Origin: G965220205 sp965220205
Lineage (GTDB): Bacteria; Chloroflexota; Dehalococcoidia; Lucifugimonadales; Australimonadaceae
Direction: 5' to 3'
Assembly (NCBI GenBank): GCA_965220205.1
Contig: OZ244812.1
Location: 2,480,001-2,544,000 of the forward strand
DNA length: 64,000 nt
Position 1 is the stretch's first letter; the number at the start of each line of letters is the position of its first letter. Both the position numbers and the translations under genes were made by a program. Shown here piece after piece: positions 17,181 through 26,577 of the stretch. Under the pieces are notes generated by a model. The model did no database searches, was not told the origin of the DNA, and was given only the letters and a program-made list of their open reading frames with translations.

Positions 17181-17843
17181 ATGACGATTCGCGTCAACGA
17201 CACCGCGCCGGACTTTACGGCCAAGACGAGCCAGGGAGACATCAGCTTCCACGATTGGATCGGGGACGGGTGGGCCATTCTGTTCTCCCACCCCAAGGAC
17301 TTCACGCCGGTGTGCGCGACGGAGCTCGGATACGTCGCGAGTCTGAGCGGCGAGTTCGCCGCGCGCGGATGCAAGGTCATCGGGCTGAGCGTCGATAAGG
17401 TGGAGGACCACCTGCGTTGGAAGGCGGACATCGAGGAGATCGCCGGCGCCAAGCTCGAGTACCCGCTGATTGCCGACGAGGACCTCAGCGTCGCCAAGCT
17501 CTACGACATGCTCCCCGCGACCGAGGGCGAATCGTCCGAGGGCCGGACGGCTGCCGACAACCAGACCGTGCGGACCGTCTACCTGATCGCGCCGGACAAG
17601 AAGGTGAAGATGAGCCTCACCTACCCGATGAGCACGGGGCGCAACTTCGACGAGCTGCTCCGGGTCATCGATTCGTGCCAGCTGACGGCGAACCACCGGG
17701 TAGCGACGCCGGCGAACTGGTCGAAGGGCGACCACGTCATCATCCTCCCGGCAGTGGACAACGAGACGGCGAAGGGCCTCTTCCCGGATGGCTGGGAGAC
17801 GGTGAAGCCCTACCTGCGCAAGGTCAAGGACCCGACCGCGTAG
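17181..17843 (+). CDS. 1-Cys peroxiredoxin (Prx6/AhpC-TSA family)
   Basis: 220 residues with a GGGGAG ribosome site. The active-site signature is DFTPVCATELG with the peroxidatic Cys at ~48. The C-terminal extension (TPANWSKGDHVIILPAV, GWETVKPYLR) is typical of the Prx6 subgroup. It reduces hydrogen peroxide and organic peroxides in the cytoplasm. It is a monocistronic plus-strand gene convergent with the Gfo/Idh gene 18 bp downstream. A peroxide scavenger fits a cell running many oxygenases, which leak reactive oxygen when uncoupled. Confidence 0.95.
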   Translation: MTIRVNDTAPDFTAKTSQGDISFHDWIGDGWAILFSHPKDFTPVCATELGYVASLSGEFAARGCKVIGLSVDKVEDHLRWKADIEEIAGAKLEYPLIADEDLSVAKLYDMLPATEGESSEGRTAADNQTVRTVYLIAPDKKVKMSLTYPMSTGRNFDELLRVIDSCQLTANHRVATPANWSKGDHVIILPAVDNETAKGLFPDGWETVKPYLRKVKDPTA

Positions 17844-17861
17844 GGAGAGCCGCAGCCTGCT

Positions 17862-19115
17862 TTACGCGCGAGGCGCGCCGTGGGCGGGGTCGAGCGTCGG
17901 GATCTGGTGTTGGAGGTATATCTCCCGCCGCTCCCGCGCCGACTCCATGATGGCGAGGCAGACCTCCAACGTTGCGAGCCCCCAACGGCCGTCGTGGTAG
18001 ACCGGCGTGTCCCGCATGACAGCGTCGTAGAGCTCGTCGACCTCTGAGTTATAGGCGATGCCGGGCACGGCGATAGGCACGTCCGCGACGCCGTTGTCGT
18101 CATAGCGGTATAGGCCCTTCGGCGACTGCCGGATCTCGCCGCGCTCGAACGACAGGATGAAGATGCCTGGATCAGCCGGGATCCAGGCGTCGTCGCGGTT
18201 CTGGCGTTCCCGCGGCGCCTCCGCTGTCTCGTCCCGCTGAGCGCCGAACCGCAGCGCCTCCTTCGCTCGCTCTTCGTCGGCCTCTCCGCCGTTCCGCAAC
18301 GCATTGCGGGCCCGGTTGCGCTCGTCCACGGAAGTGCGCGGGAGGTCCACGCCCCACGGCACGAGCTCCGACGCGAGGAAGTAGCCGTAGCCGTTATGGA
18401 CGATCGTCGCCGGCGTGCCGTCCTCGAACTCGAGGTACGCGGAGTAGTAGCCGGGGCAGGGGCGCTCCGGCATCCACTGCCCCGTCATGGCCCGGACGCT
18501 CCGGACCAAGCCGCCGCCGATCAGACGCACCGCGTCGACCTGATGCGGTCCCTGGCGGTAGACGAGACCGCCGCCGCGCGCTAGGTCGACCTCCTGCGGC
18601 ATGCGCGGGCGGAGCATCCAATCGGTGTAGGACCAGACGTTGATCGCGCAGAGCCGCCCGAGCTCGCCCCAGTCCACCATGCGCCGCATGGCCCGGAACG
18701 GCGGACGCAGCGCCGTGCTGTGGCCCGCCAGCAGCTTCGTCCCGTACTGCTCCGACGCCTCGACCATCCGCTTGGCCTCGTCGAGCGAGACGGCCATGGG
18801 CTTCTGCACGACCGCGTGCGTGCCGTTGCGCGCCGCGGTGACTACGTGCTCACAATGCAGATGGTTCGGCGTCGAGATCCAGATCGCCTCGACTTCCGGG
18901 TCCTGGCACATCGCCTCGACCGTGTCAAAGGCGCGGCCGCCGTACTGCTCCCGGAACGCCGTGAGCGCTTGTGGCCGGACGTCCGCCGCGGCTATGAGCT
19001 CGACCTTGGGATGGCCGGCGAGGCGCCGCACCGACTGCGTGCCCGCGATGCCGAGCCCCGCGACGCCAACCTTGAGCTTGCGCTGCCCGCCGTCGTCGTG
19101 CGCTGCTTCCGTCAT
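17862..19115 (-). CDS. Gfo/Idh/MocA-family oxidoreductase
   Basis: 417 residues, ATG with GGAGG upstream. The Rossmann motif is GVAGLGIAGTQ. The catalytic Lys lies in VVQKPMAVS and the active-site His in YRQGPHQVDAVR. C-terminal GRWGLATLEVCLAIMES is shared with the other local paralogues. It is 40 bp upstream of the amidohydrolase stop region and on the same strand, so the amidohydrolase (19156-20220) probably precedes it in one transcript. It is a likely NAD(P)-dependent dehydrogenase of a sugar-like or cyclic alcohol; the substrate is unknown. Confidence 0.9.
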   Translation of the reverse strand: MTEAAHDDGGQRKLKVGVAGLGIAGTQSVRRLAGHPKVELIAAADVRPQALTAFREQYGGRAFDTVEAMCQDPEVEAIWISTPNHLHCEHVVTAARNGTHAVVQKPMAVSLDEAKRMVEASEQYGTKLLAGHSTALRPPFRAMRRMVDWGELGRLCAINVWSYTDWMLRPRMPQEVDLARGGGLVYRQGPHQVDAVRLIGGGLVRSVRAMTGQWMPERPCPGYYSAYLEFEDGTPATIVHNGYGYFLASELVPWGVDLPRTSVDERNRARNALRNGGEADEERAKEALRFGAQRDETAEAPRERQNRDDAWIPADPGIFILSFERGEIRQSPKGLYRYDDNGVADVPIAVPGIAYNSEVDELYDAVMRDTPVYHDGRWGLATLEVCLAIMESARERREIYLQHQIPTLDPAHGAPRA

Positions 19116-19155
19116 CGGTGTTCCTCCAGCCGGGCGACCGAGCGGGCTCGGGCCG

Positions 19156-20220
19156 TCAGCTCGTGAAGCCGTAGAACTCGCGAGCGTTGGTCTCGAGTAT
19201 CTTTCGCGCGACCGCGTCGCTGATCCTGCCCTGGTCGGCCCATCGCTGAATCTCGTCGAGCGCCGCGAGGTTCGCCGACTGGTCGGAGTGGCAGTAGTCG
19301 GTGCCGATCATCAGGTTGTCCTCCATGCCAAGCTCGAGCAGATGCTGGACATGGTCAACCGGGTCGATCGTCACGAACAGCCGGTCGTCGCGGAAGAGGT
19401 CCCTGCGCATCTCGAACGTGAGCGCGCGCTCGTGCAGCCGCTGCGACCGCTGCTGCATCTCCAGCTGCGATATCGCGTAGGGGACCCACGACGCGCCCGC
19501 TTCGATGAAACCGAACTTGAGGTTGGGGAACTTGGCGGGAAGCTCCCCAGTGACCACGGCCATGAACGCGGCCATCACCGGGAACCCTCGGTCCCACTCG
19601 CGGCCGGGCAGCGGGTGGCCCGTATGGACGCAGACGGGCAAGCCCAGCGCGGAGGCCTCCTCGTAGATGGGGAAGAAGTGCGGGTCGGCGACCGACTTCT
19701 CCAAGTCGTGTCCACGCCTGAAGATGGCGCACGCCCCGTGCTCCTTCGCCCAGCGCAGCTCCGCGACTCCCTTGTCAGGGTCCAGGAGGGGCAGCACAAC
19801 CGCCCAGCGCAACCGTCCCTCGCTCGCCGCGCACCGCTCCGCGACCCAGCTGTTGTAAGCGTGCGCCATCGCGGCCTCATCCGTGGGGTCGCTCGGGCCG
19901 TAGCGGATGAAGAAGGTCGGGAAGATCACCTGGGTCTCGACGCCCATGCGGTCCATATCCTCGAGGCGCCCCTCGATGTCGACCAACTCGCGGCGGCCTT
20001 GCGCGGGGTGATGGGCGTCGTCGCGGACGGCGCGCGGCTGGAGCCTGTCGCCCACGAGCCACCAGCGGCCTCGCGGCGGGGAGCCCTGTCGGCGGCGCGT
20101 CTCCAGCACCGGAGTGCTGGGCGTCACGGTGACCGGAGCCACGCCGCCGGGCGTTCCCAACGACTCCCAGGTGGCTTCGGTCTCGTCGACGTGGGTATCG
20201 GCGTCAATGATCGATGGCAT
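19156..20220 (-). CDS. Amidohydrolase-family (amidohydrolase 2) TIM-barrel metal-dependent hydrolase/decarboxylase
   Basis: 354 residues, start with AAGGAG upstream. The metal-site motif IIDADTHVDE opens the barrel. VCVHTGHPLP carries a conserved His and MIGTDYCHSD the final Asp/His. Family members include ACMSD-like decarboxylases, OH-DDVA hydrolase and related ring-fission-product hydrolases, which fits the catabolic setting. It is closely related to the proteins at 21636 and 47898 (shared DADTHVxE and G(S/T)DYxHxD). It is transcribed toward the Gfo/Idh gene. Confidence 0.88.
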   Translation of the reverse strand: MPSIIDADTHVDETEATWESLGTPGGVAPVTVTPSTPVLETRRRQGSPPRGRWWLVGDRLQPRAVRDDAHHPAQGRRELVDIEGRLEDMDRMGVETQVIFPTFFIRYGPSDPTDEAAMAHAYNSWVAERCAASEGRLRWAVVLPLLDPDKGVAELRWAKEHGACAIFRRGHDLEKSVADPHFFPIYEEASALGLPVCVHTGHPLPGREWDRGFPVMAAFMAVVTGELPAKFPNLKFGFIEAGASWVPYAISQLEMQQRSQRLHERALTFEMRRDLFRDDRLFVTIDPVDHVQHLLELGMEDNLMIGTDYCHSDQSANLAALDEIQRWADQGRISDAVARKILETNAREFYGFTS

Positions 20221-20504
20221 AGGACCAACTCCTTCCGTTCATCACTATTCCGCCCTGCGTCCGGCGCGCGGAGCGAGGGCCGCAATCCGTGCGGGCCGCT
20301 TGCTCTGACTATACATCCTACGCCGCCGCACGGGCGCCCGTCACCGGGATGAGGCGGTTGGCGGTCGAAGGGCCTTTGTCATGGGGGCCGTGTGGAATCA
20401 CGCTCCGGCGCCCGCTTGGCCTGCATTGTCAAGGCAACGGCGTGTATAAGGTGTGCAAAAGGCAGGAATGGCCCGGAATGGCGCGGGGCGCTCACTCGTA
20501 GATT

Positions 20505-20651
20505 TCATAGGTTTACGAGCGGAGGCGGAGAGATTTTTTCTGAAAGTGAGACATTTTGAGCCATTGTGAGCCATTCTTCTCTGGGGCCGGGGCCGGTAGG
20601 CGGGGTCGGCGGCTCTTCCAAAACGGTCTCATTCGGTCTCATTGGTCTCAT
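20505..20651 (-). pseudogene. Remnant of an HTH gene related to 63392-63793
   Basis: A 48-codon frame starts with repeated ATGAGACC units encoding MRPMRPNET, then loses similarity and ends LVNL. The intact gene at 63392 begins with the same repeated ATGAGACC (MRPNET), and the ~25 bp upstream also match in part (CGGCCC, CCCA, GG, AATGAGACC). The HTH body is absent here. It reads as the 5' end of a degraded copy next to a tandem repeat array. Confidence 0.45.
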
Positions 20652-20739
20652 TTCCCCAGTGGGTCGGGGCCGGACGACCGGCGGGCGGGGCACCCGTCGG
20701 AATTGGGCCATGGGGATAGTGTAGGAGGCGAGGGGACGA

Positions 20740-21415
20740 CTGGGGAAGGGGGGATGTCGCGGCGGGCGGGGCGCGGGCCTCTCTCTACTCTCCCGTAGAC
20801 GGGACCTTTGCGTGACTCTGCGTGACGAGCGCTGTTCTTCCCGCCCACCCGCCCGTAACGTTTTGGCGTGGGGGACACCCCCACGCCCCCGGCAGAGGGG
20901 CTTTGCCCTCTGCACTCCCATTGGGCGACTACGAGAGCTGGCCCTACGAGTTATGCAACTGCCCCGCAGACGGGGGAGGGGCGGATGTCGCGGCGGGCGG
21001 GGCGCGGGCCTCTCTATGCTCCTTCGTAGACGGGATCTTTGCGTGGCTCTGTTGACGAGCGTTGTTCTTCCCGCCCACCCGCCCGTAACGTTTTGGCGTG
21101 GGGGACACCCCCACTCCCCCGGCAGAGGGGCTTTGCCCTCTGCACTCCCGCTGGGCGACTAGCAGAGCTGGCCCTACGAGTTATGCAACTGCCCCGCAGA
21201 CAGGGGAGGGGCGGATGTCGCGGCGGGCGGGGCGCGGGCCTCTCTATGCTCCTTCGTAGACGGGATCTTTGCGTGGCTCTGTTGACGAGCGCTGTTCTTC
21301 CCGCCCACCCGCCCGTAACGTTTTGGCGTGGGGGACACCCCACGCCCCCGGCAGAGGGGCTTTGCCTCTGCACTCCCGTTGGGCGACTACGAGAGCCGCC
21401 CCTATGAGTTATGCG
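20740..21415. repeat. Tandem array of a ~230-bp unit, about three copies
   Basis: Unit starts can be placed at 20824, 21054 and 21284 (GACGAGCGCTGTTCTTCC), exactly 230 bp apart, with a partial unit before 20824 and a truncated one after 21284. Each unit holds CGTAACGTTTTGGCGTGG, GGCAGAGGGGCTTTGCC (a small hairpin) and CGGCGGGCGGGGCGCGGGCC. The open frames inside are low-complexity and inconsistent between copies, so no gene is called. The whole 20221-21635 gap contains only this array and the HTH-gene remnant. Confidence 0.85.
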
Positions 21416-21635
21416 AGGGTCTCCGTGGGGGAGGAGGCCAGAGAGCGGCGGGGCGCCGCGCCGGGGGGCTCGCCGTGGTGGGCGGTCCGTCCGCAAGGGG
21501 CATGGATTGCCGTGTCGGGGCACAGGAATGACGGAGGGACGCCCGTCGCCGGGAATCTGCAAAGCAGCCGCGTTCTCGGCTACAATGCGCCGCGTCCGAC
21601 CGTCGGACCTCGTAGCCGCAGACGCGAGGTGGAAT

Positions 21636-22715
21636 ATGGCGATGGTGATCGACGCTGACACACACGTAGTCGAGTCGGAGGCGATGTGGGAGTTCTTCGA
21701 CGAGGAGCATCGACACCTCAAGCCGGTGCTCGTCGGTACGCCGGAGCCGGCCACGGGACGGCTCCGCAACCGGTGGGTCATCGGCGCCCGGTTGGTGCCG
21801 CAGCCGGCCGGGTTCGGCGGACACAACGCGCAGGCGCCCCCGGCGAGCCCCGAGGACCTCGCCAACCCGTTCTGGGGCAGCAAGTCGCTCCAGGACATCC
21901 CCTACCGGCTCAACGCCGCCGACGAGATGGGCGTCGACGTCCAGGTCATCTACCCCACGCTCTTCATCGTCTATCTGACCGGCGACCCCGAAATCGAGCT
22001 CGGCATGTGCCGGGCCTACAACCGCTTCATGGCCGACGTCTGGGTCCGGTCCAACGGCCGGATGCGGTGGGTCGTCGTGCCGCCGCTCCTCTCGATCGAC
22101 GCAACGCTCGAGGAGCTGCACTACGGCGTCGAGCACGGGGCCGTGGGCGTGATGTTTCGCGGCATGGAGGGCTCCCGCTCCATCTCGGACCCGTACTTCT
22201 TCCCCGTCTACGAGGAGGCGGCGCGGCTCAACCTGCCGGTCTGCATCCACACGGGCGCGGGCAACCCCACAGTGAGCCAGGCGTTCGACACGAGGGTGGT
22301 CCAATCGTTTCCCCAGCAGCGGCTGCTGCCGCTCGTCGGCTTCCACGACCTCGTCCTCCATCGCGTGCCCGAGCGCTTCCCGGACCTGCGCGTCGGCTTC
22401 ATAGAGACGAGCGCGTCGTGGGTGCCCTACCTGCTCCACTACCTCAAACACCGCGTCAAGGACGGCTCCGATCGGTGGGACGGCGGCGTCCTCGAGGAAT
22501 ACCGGATATTCGTCGCCTGCGAGGCCGACGAGGACGTGTCCTATCTGGCCGAGTGCATCCCTCCGGACCAGATCATGATCGGGTCCGACTACGGCCACAC
22601 CGACCCCTCCTCGAACTACTCCATCGTTGACGAGCTGCGGTCGCGCGAGACGTTAGACCGCGGGCTCGTGGAGAAGATCCTCACCGACAACCCCGCCCGG
22701 TTCTACGGGATATAG
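21636..22715 (+). CDS. Amidohydrolase-family TIM-barrel metal-dependent hydrolase
   Basis: 359 residues from ATGGCGATGGTG with GAGG 7 nt upstream. Upstream in-frame starts would extend into the repeat array and are rejected. MVIDADTHVVESEAMW carries the HxE metal motif, LPVCIHTGAG a conserved His, and MIGSDYGHTDPSS the terminal acidic site. It is similar in length and motifs to 19156-20220 and 47898-49031. It is the first of two plus-strand amidohydrolases separated by ~100 bp that contain an inverted dispersed repeat. Hydrolysis or decarboxylation of a ring-cleavage product is the likely role. Confidence 0.88.
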   Translation: MAMVIDADTHVVESEAMWEFFDEEHRHLKPVLVGTPEPATGRLRNRWVIGARLVPQPAGFGGHNAQAPPASPEDLANPFWGSKSLQDIPYRLNAADEMGVDVQVIYPTLFIVYLTGDPEIELGMCRAYNRFMADVWVRSNGRMRWVVVPPLLSIDATLEELHYGVEHGAVGVMFRGMEGSRSISDPYFFPVYEEAARLNLPVCIHTGAGNPTVSQAFDTRVVQSFPQQRLLPLVGFHDLVLHRVPERFPDLRVGFIETSASWVPYLLHYLKHRVKDGSDRWDGGVLEEYRIFVACEADEDVSYLAECIPPDQIMIGSDYGHTDPSSNYSIVDELRSRETLDRGLVEKILTDNPARFYGI

Positions 22716-22730
22716 GCCAAGAGGCCCCCA

Positions 22731-22782
22731 ATCCGTTCGTGGGACCCTTCGACGGGCTCAGGGCGAACGGATTGGGACGGAG
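22731..22782. repeat. Inverted copy of the CCTGAGCCCGTCGAAGGG dispersed repeat
   Basis: ATCCGTTCGTGGGACCCTTC...GGGCTCAGGGCGAACGGAT forms an inverted repeat between two amidohydrolase genes. Related copies in the opposite orientation lie at 39614-39680, 57515-57575, 61626-61665 and 61725-61785. Confidence 0.75.
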
Positions 22783-22817
22783 TTAATCAGAGAGCTTCCT
22801 TAGAGGACGAAGAAGCG

Positions 22818-23981
22818 ATGGCCCGCGAATACAAGGTGATATCGGGCGATGGGCACATCGACCTCAACCCGGACGCGTGGCGGGACCGGGTTGCGGCGAA
22901 ATGGCGGGACCGCGCGCCCAAACGCGTCGCGATGCCCAACGGCATGGACGCAATCCAAGTCGACGGCGGCCACCCGCACACCATCGGGCTCACGCGCAAC
23001 GTCGGTTACGAGAAAACCGACGACCTCGCGGTCAAGGTCCCGACGTTCGACAACGGCTTCGGGGGCGGCCCTCCGGAGCAGCGACTCCGCGAGCAGGACG
23101 AGGACGGGCTCGACGCGGAGGTCCTCTTCTCTCAACTCACGCCTGTGCTGCGGGACGCCAAGGACGACGATCTGTTCCTAGACCTCGTGCGCGCCTACAA
23201 CGAGTTCCTAGGCGAGGAGTACCAGGCGGCCGACCTCGACCGCCTGATCCCCATGGGCCTGCTGCCGACGACCGGCGTCGACGACGCGATCAGGGAGATG
23301 GAGCACTGCGCGGCCGTCGGGCTGCGCGGCGTGAAGCTCGACGCGTACCCCTCCGGCCGGTCGTACCCCACGCCCGAGGACGACCGCTTCTGGGCCGCCG
23401 CCGTAGCCATGCGCATGCCGCTCACCAGCCACAGCGACGGACGTCTCGGCCTCGAACGTCGCGGGCCGTCGTTCCAGTACGAGAAGGAGCCGGGCACAGA
23501 CACAGTGCACCAGGCGGATCCCTTCACCTACTTCTTCCGCTTCACCAGCGACTCGATGAAGGCCACGACCCAGATGGCGTTCGCCGGCGTGTGGGACCGC
23601 TTCCCGGAGCTCCAGATCTACTGGGCCGAGACGATGATCGGATGGTTCGAGTACGGCATCTGGCAGATCGACGAGCACTACGACCGCTACATGGACCACA
23701 TCCACGCCAACTGGGGCCTGCGCAGCCTCGACCGGAAGCCGAGCGAGTACATCAAGGAGCGCACCTACTGGGGCTTCCTCCACGATCCGGTCGGCGTGCG
23801 CCATCGGGAGAGCGTCGGCGTCGATAAGCTGATTTGGGGCACCGACTTCGCCCACGCCGCAAGCGATTGGCCGAACTCGGTCGCGGTCATGGAAAGCGAT
23901 TTCGCCGGAGTCCCCGAGGCCGAGAAGCGGATGATGCTGGTCGACAACGTCGTCCGCTACTTCCGCCTCGACGCGCAGTAG
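22818..23981 (+). CDS. Amidohydrolase-family TIM-barrel hydrolase, divergent subgroup
   Basis: 387 residues. VISGDGHIDLNPDAW replaces the DADTHVxE entry motif of the neighbouring paralogues but keeps the metal-binding His. LTSHSDGR and LIWGTDFAHAASDWP supply the central His and terminal Asp. It is longer than the preceding gene product, with an insert around residues 200-290 rich in aromatic residues (YFFRFTSDSMKATTQMAF). It is translated 102 bp downstream of 21636-22715 and probably transcribed with it. Substrate unknown; the Trp/Tyr/Phe-rich insert could form a pocket for an aromatic substrate (inference). Confidence 0.87.
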   Translation: MAREYKVISGDGHIDLNPDAWRDRVAAKWRDRAPKRVAMPNGMDAIQVDGGHPHTIGLTRNVGYEKTDDLAVKVPTFDNGFGGGPPEQRLREQDEDGLDAEVLFSQLTPVLRDAKDDDLFLDLVRAYNEFLGEEYQAADLDRLIPMGLLPTTGVDDAIREMEHCAAVGLRGVKLDAYPSGRSYPTPEDDRFWAAAVAMRMPLTSHSDGRLGLERRGPSFQYEKEPGTDTVHQADPFTYFFRFTSDSMKATTQMAFAGVWDRFPELQIYWAETMIGWFEYGIWQIDEHYDRYMDHIHANWGLRSLDRKPSEYIKERTYWGFLHDPVGVRHRESVGVDKLIWGTDFAHAASDWPNSVAVMESDFAGVPEAEKRMMLVDNVVRYFRLDAQ

Positions 23982-24024
23982 TCCGCGACGCCGGCGATTC
24001 CGCAATCGCAGGGGCGCAAGCCCC

Positions 24025-24282
24025 TCAGCGCCGGCTGCGCCGCTCTGGCTCCTGCCCCGGCCACAGCCGCTCCTTGATGGCGTCGCCGTGCTCGGGGCAG
24101 AGGAGGCTGAACAGCCCCGCCTCGTCGTGGTGGTCCTCGTGCTCGACGTCCACTTGCATCTCGATCCTCGCCCACCCCTCGGGCAGGAACCAGTGATCGA
24201 GCCGGTCGGAGTCTACGTAGTCGTCCGAAGACTCACACCCCGGGTAGTCGCACTTGATCGAGACGATAGAGGAATAGCCCAT
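24025..24282 (-). CDS. Small Cys/His-rich protein, probably zinc-binding, unknown function
   Basis: 85 residues. IKCDYPGCESSDDY near the N-terminus and LLCPEHGDAIKERLW near the C-terminus give a C-x4-C...C-x2-H pattern suited to one zinc. Between them lies an acidic and His-rich stretch (VDVEHEDHHDEAG). The chain is short and basic at the end (EPERRSRR). It stands alone between the second amidohydrolase and the membrane protein. No family was recognised; the pattern resembles small bacterial proteins of unknown function. Confidence 0.6.
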   Translation of the reverse strand: MGYSSIVSIKCDYPGCESSDDYVDSDRLDHWFLPEGWARIEMQVDVEHEDHHDEAGLFSLLCPEHGDAIKERLWPGQEPERRSRR

Positions 24283-24430
24283 GAGTCCCCCGCGCTGGCG
24301 CGTGTGGCCGGAGGCGTGGCTCGATGCGTCGCCAACGACCGGTCAGCCAGTAACCTGCTGAGGCTATCTGAGGCAGAGCGTCGCGCGCAAGCGACAGGGC
24401 CCTCCAGCCCGAGACGCGCATAGGTGCGGA

Positions 24431-25249
24431 TCAGGCAATGGGCTCGCGGTCACGCTCGCCGCGCGCACGCAGCAACCAGACCAGCCCGAAGGCCGCCACA
24501 TAGTAGGCAGCGACGTACATGGCGCTAATTCGGGATATCTTGAGAGAGTCCATGATGACTACTGAGTTCGGCAGGAAGGTGTGTGAAGTCGTGAATAGCC
24601 CGTAGAGCAAGCTTCCCGCGGTCAGCAGTAGGACCATGCGCCTTCGGTCGCCACTGTCAGCCGAATCGAAACGGCGCAGGGCCCGGATGGTTAAAGAGCT
24701 CAGCACGCCTGCCAAGGCAAGAGAGACCAACCAGACATTGACGTGATACAAGGAATGCCGCAACAGAAAGTCAATCGCCAAGATGATGTATATCGGGATG
24801 AAGTGTTTGGTGACGAATAGAGACATCCCGACGAGCAAGAGCGCGTGGCTTAGGCTCATCTTGGATGCCTGCCTGCCGAACCAGCCAAGGAAGGGGAGCG
24901 TTGCAAGCATGGGCAGCGCAGCGAGAAGAAGGAAGGTTAAGTAGTCGCGCATGAAGAGTTCAATGACGACCCACTTTGCTACGCCGGCCGCCGCAACAGC
25001 TGTAAGGGCGTAGGCCCAGACGAGTGACAGCGTGCGCCGCCCCAAGAGACGCACGCGCAGATACGATAGACCTAGAAGCAGGACGAAGAACGAGTCGGTG
25101 AGCGAAGGGCCCCGCCAGGGAGCCAGGAGGCCGAACATGTCGGGGCGCAAAGCTATGAGACCGGCCACAACATCGACGGCCAGCGGTATGCCGATGACCA
25201 GCAACAACTCCCAACGATACCTCGCCGCGAGGCTGGCGAGGCTTGTCAT
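24431..25249 (-). CDS. Integral membrane protein of unknown function, about 8 helices
   Basis: 272 residues with hydrophobic segments near residues 15-40, 55-65, 75-98, 105-122, 135-165, 170-190, 210-225 and 240-262. No transporter signature, CAAX or catalytic motif was recognised. Charged loops alternate, as expected for a multi-pass inner-membrane protein. Base composition is less GC-rich than its neighbours. It lies 50 bp downstream of the Gfo/Idh gene stop (25300) on the same strand, so weak co-transcription is possible. Confidence 0.75.
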   Translation of the reverse strand: MTSLASLAARYRWELLLVIGIPLAVDVVAGLIALRPDMFGLLAPWRGPSLTDSFFVLLLGLSYLRVRLLGRRTLSLVWAYALTAVAAAGVAKWVVIELFMRDYLTFLLLAALPMLATLPFLGWFGRQASKMSLSHALLLVGMSLFVTKHFIPIYIILAIDFLLRHSLYHVNVWLVSLALAGVLSSLTIRALRRFDSADSGDRRRMVLLLTAGSLLYGLFTTSHTFLPNSVVIMDSLKISRISAMYVAAYYVAAFGLVWLLRARGERDREPIA

Positions 25250-25299
25250 AGGGCCTCATGTCGTAGCCGTCGAGGACCGAACGTAACGCGCCTCCCCCG

Positions 25300-26505
25300 C
25301 TAGTACCCCTCGGGCACGGGGGCCTGCCGCGTCAGCGTGATCTCTTTCCGCTGCTTGGCCGACTCGAGCATGGCCCACTGGACCTCGGCTGTCGCCATGC
25401 CCCAGCGGCCGTCGTGCAGCATCGGCTTGTCGTGCCGAACGGCGTCGTAGAGCTCCATCACTTCGGACGCCAGCGACATCCCCGGCCCGCCCGATTGCGG
25501 CACGGCGACCTCTCGCATGCCGTCGTTGTCGTAGATGTACATGCCCTTCGGGGACATCCGCACGTCGCCGTCCTGGCAGCTCGCGATCAGCACCCCGAGG
25601 TTGCCGGGCGTCCACGGCCGGTTGGCGCTGCCGCCCACGATGGTCCCCTCGGCCGAGCCGCCGAACCGCGACGTCTCCTTCCCCGCCTCCTCGTCAACTT
25701 CGCCCGCCAGCAGGTCGCGGCGGAACTTCGCCCGGCCCTCGTGCCCCTTGTCGGTCGACCAGCTGGTCAGGTCGACGCTGTCGAAGTAGCCGTACGCGTT
25801 GTAGACCAGCGTCGCGGGCGTGCCGTCCTCGAACTCCATGAGCGCCGCGAAGTAGCCGGTCCCGTTGGGGCGCTCGGGGCGCCACCGGCCGGTGATGGCG
25901 CGGACGCTGCGGACGAGGCCGCCGCCGAGGTAGCGCGTCGTCTCGATTTGGTGCGGTCCCTGCCGCCACACGATGCCCCCGCCGGCCTCGTCGTCGACCT
26001 CCTGGGGCATGCGCGGGCGCAGCATCCAGCCGGTGTAGGCCGCGACGTGCATCGCGCGCAGCGGTCCGATCTCGCCGCTCGTGACGACCTGCCGCATCCG
26101 CACCGTCAGCGGGCTCGAGCCCTGCGTCTGGCCTCCGGCCAGAAGCTTGACGCCGTTGCGCTCCACCGCTTCCAAGACCCGTTCGCACTCCTCCATGGTG
26201 ACGCCCATCGGCTTACGCAGGCAGATGTGCTTGCCGTGTTCAGCCGCGGTGACGGCGTTCTCGGCGTGCAGGTTGTTCGGAGTCGCGATCCACACCGCCT
26301 CGACGTCGGGGTCCGCGCACAGCGCCTCGGCGCTCGTGTACGTCCTCCCGCCGTAGCGTCTCGTGAACTCCGCGAGCGCCTGCGGCCGCAGGTCGGCGCC
26401 GGCCACGATCTCGATCTTGGGCAGCGATTCGAGCGTGGGGATGAACTCGGTCGCGCCGAACCCCAGGCCGATGATGCCTACCTTCATCGTCTGCTCGCTG
26501 GTCAT
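25300..26505 (-). CDS. Gfo/Idh/MocA-family oxidoreductase
   Basis: 401 residues, ATG with AGGAGG upstream. The dinucleotide fold is GIIGLGFGATEF. CLRKPMGVTMEE contains the catalytic Lys (the usual Glu before it is Arg here) and VWRQGPHQIETTR the active-site His. C-terminal GRWGMATAEVQWAMLES matches the paralogues at 17862 and 42449. It is 72 bp downstream of the hyuBA region on the opposite side of the hyuB stop (26578) and on the same strand, so it may extend that transcript. Substrate unknown. Confidence 0.9.
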   Translation of the reverse strand: MTSEQTMKVGIIGLGFGATEFIPTLESLPKIEIVAGADLRPQALAEFTRRYGGRTYTSAEALCADPDVEAVWIATPNNLHAENAVTAAEHGKHICLRKPMGVTMEECERVLEAVERNGVKLLAGGQTQGSSPLTVRMRQVVTSGEIGPLRAMHVAAYTGWMLRPRMPQEVDDEAGGGIVWRQGPHQIETTRYLGGGLVRSVRAITGRWRPERPNGTGYFAALMEFEDGTPATLVYNAYGYFDSVDLTSWSTDKGHEGRAKFRRDLLAGEVDEEAGKETSRFGGSAEGTIVGGSANRPWTPGNLGVLIASCQDGDVRMSPKGMYIYDNDGMREVAVPQSGGPGMSLASEVMELYDAVRHDKPMLHDGRWGMATAEVQWAMLESAKQRKEITLTRQAPVPEGY

Positions 26506-26577
26506 GTGGCTCCTCCTACTCGGCGCCGGGTCTGCGACCGCGCCTATGGCCGGGCCCGGCGTTCGGCAGAGCGCATG

